A DNA stretch of 5,355 nucleotides. Source: a bacterium. GTDB lineage: Bacteria; Myxococcota_A; Bradymonadia; UBA7976; UBA1532. Made by a program: the position numbers and the translations under genes. The stretch is taken from positions 1 through 5,355 of the forward strand of contig JAUHVS010000467.1 in NCBI GenBank assembly GCA_030424955.1. The letters run 5' to 3'. The notes beneath the pieces were generated by a model. It had not been told where the DNA came from. It searched no databases and saw nothing but the letters and a program-made list of their open reading frames with translations. Of this stretch, positions 5,020 through 5,355 are shown piece after piece. Positions within the stretch are counted from its first letter, which is position 1. The number at the start of each line of letters is the position of its first letter.

Positions 5020-5355
5020 TCAGCGCGGTAGGCGCCAGCGAACCAGGGTACGCAGGAGCACGCCAGGGCGCTGGGGCGGATCCAGGGCGGCCAGCGTGTC
5101 GAGGTGGTCGCGCCAGCCCCAGCCTGGCCGGGGCGGGCGCGCGGGATCGGGGGGGGCGCCCGAGGCGGCTGGCAGGTCGTGGCGGCCGTCCCAGGCGGGG
5201 GGGAGCCATCCCAAGGCCCGCAAGCCGGAGAAGAGCCGCGCGGTGGCGCCGGATAGGCCGTGGTGCCGGGTGACGGCGCGGAGCGCGTGCCACGTGGCAG
5301 GCTCGAGCGCGGTCAGGATCAGGCGGGCGTCGAGCCAGTCTGCGAGGTCGCCCTT
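5020..5355 (-). CDS. C-terminal part of a minus-strand protein, tentatively nucleotidyltransferase-family
   Basis: The last 111 codons of a gene that begins beyond the right edge are visible; its stop is TGA at 5022-5020. The visible part opens with DLADWLDARLIL, followed by a Trp-rich helical segment (EPATWHALRAVTRHHGL, then LFSGLRALGWLPP). A Pro/Arg-rich stretch comes next, then a helical ending (LLRTLVRWRLPR). The D-L-x-D-x-L-D-x-x-L-I-L pattern followed by a Trp-containing helix resembles the C-terminal half of the uncharacterised nucleotidyltransferase family (NTP_transf_5), which occurs near polysaccharide genes in myxobacteria. No catalytic motif is in view, so this is a weak assignment. 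The frame is open to the edge and contains C-runs of eight and seven bases (about 5149-5156 and 5197-5203). A chance open frame in very GC-rich DNA is the main alternative. Confidence 0.45.
   Translation of the reverse strand, partial: KGDLADWLDARLILTALEPATWHALRAVTRHHGLSGATARLFSGLRALGWLPPAWDGRHDLPAASGAPPDPARPPRPGWGWRDHLDTLAALDPPQRPGVLLRTLVRWRLPR

Noticed and set aside
4847..5293. 148-aa minus-strand and 185-aa plus-strand frames at the right end
   Set aside because: Both are extremely Arg/Pro/Ala-rich. The frame ending at 5020 has a more protein-like composition (helical, Trp and Leu pattern) and stays open to the window edge.

Overview
The window is GC-rich DNA whose gene content points to a myxobacterium or related Myxococcota (former Deltaproteobacteria). 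The best lineage markers are an AgmX/PglI-type C-terminal domain, found mainly in that phylum, and an outer-membrane polysaccharide export pair of the kind described in Myxococcus xanthus. No taxonomic search was possible, so this is an inference from gene families.

Layout: (1) 1-209, a leader without a convincing gene, ending in a hairpin and a good ribosome binding site. (2) 210-1622 (+), a FHA-like/TM/AgmX-PglI (TonB-like) protein, followed by a terminator-like hairpin. (3) 1623-2098, a 476-nt non-coding stretch whose right part is dense in palindromes and probably holds the promoter/operator of the next genes. (4) 2099-2656 (+), a secreted 185-aa protein of unknown function with two cysteines. 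(5) 2692-4062 (+), an outer-membrane beta-barrel with a signal peptide, 35 nt further on. (6) 4063-4219, a spacer with a strong hairpin. (7) 4220-4831 (+), a short Wza-type polysaccharide export (OPX) lipoprotein that ends right after its SLBB domain. (8) 4832-5019, a convergent spacer. (9) 5020-5355 (-), the C-terminal end of a gene that runs off the window, tentatively a nucleotidyltransferase-family protein.

How they may work together: the OPX protein has no C-terminal alpha-helix to cross the outer membrane, and a dedicated beta-barrel gene sits just upstream. This matches the composite OPX/beta-barrel translocon, in which the OPX lipoprotein gives the periplasmic conduit and the barrel gives the outer-membrane pore for an exopolysaccharide. 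The small secreted protein is placed to be an accessory factor of that translocon. The FHA/TonB-like protein could connect the inner membrane to the outer membrane, but it appears to be its own transcription unit. No polysaccharide co-polymerase/tyrosine kinase, polymerase, flippase or glycosyltransferase is visible here, so the inner-membrane half of the pathway must lie outside the window.
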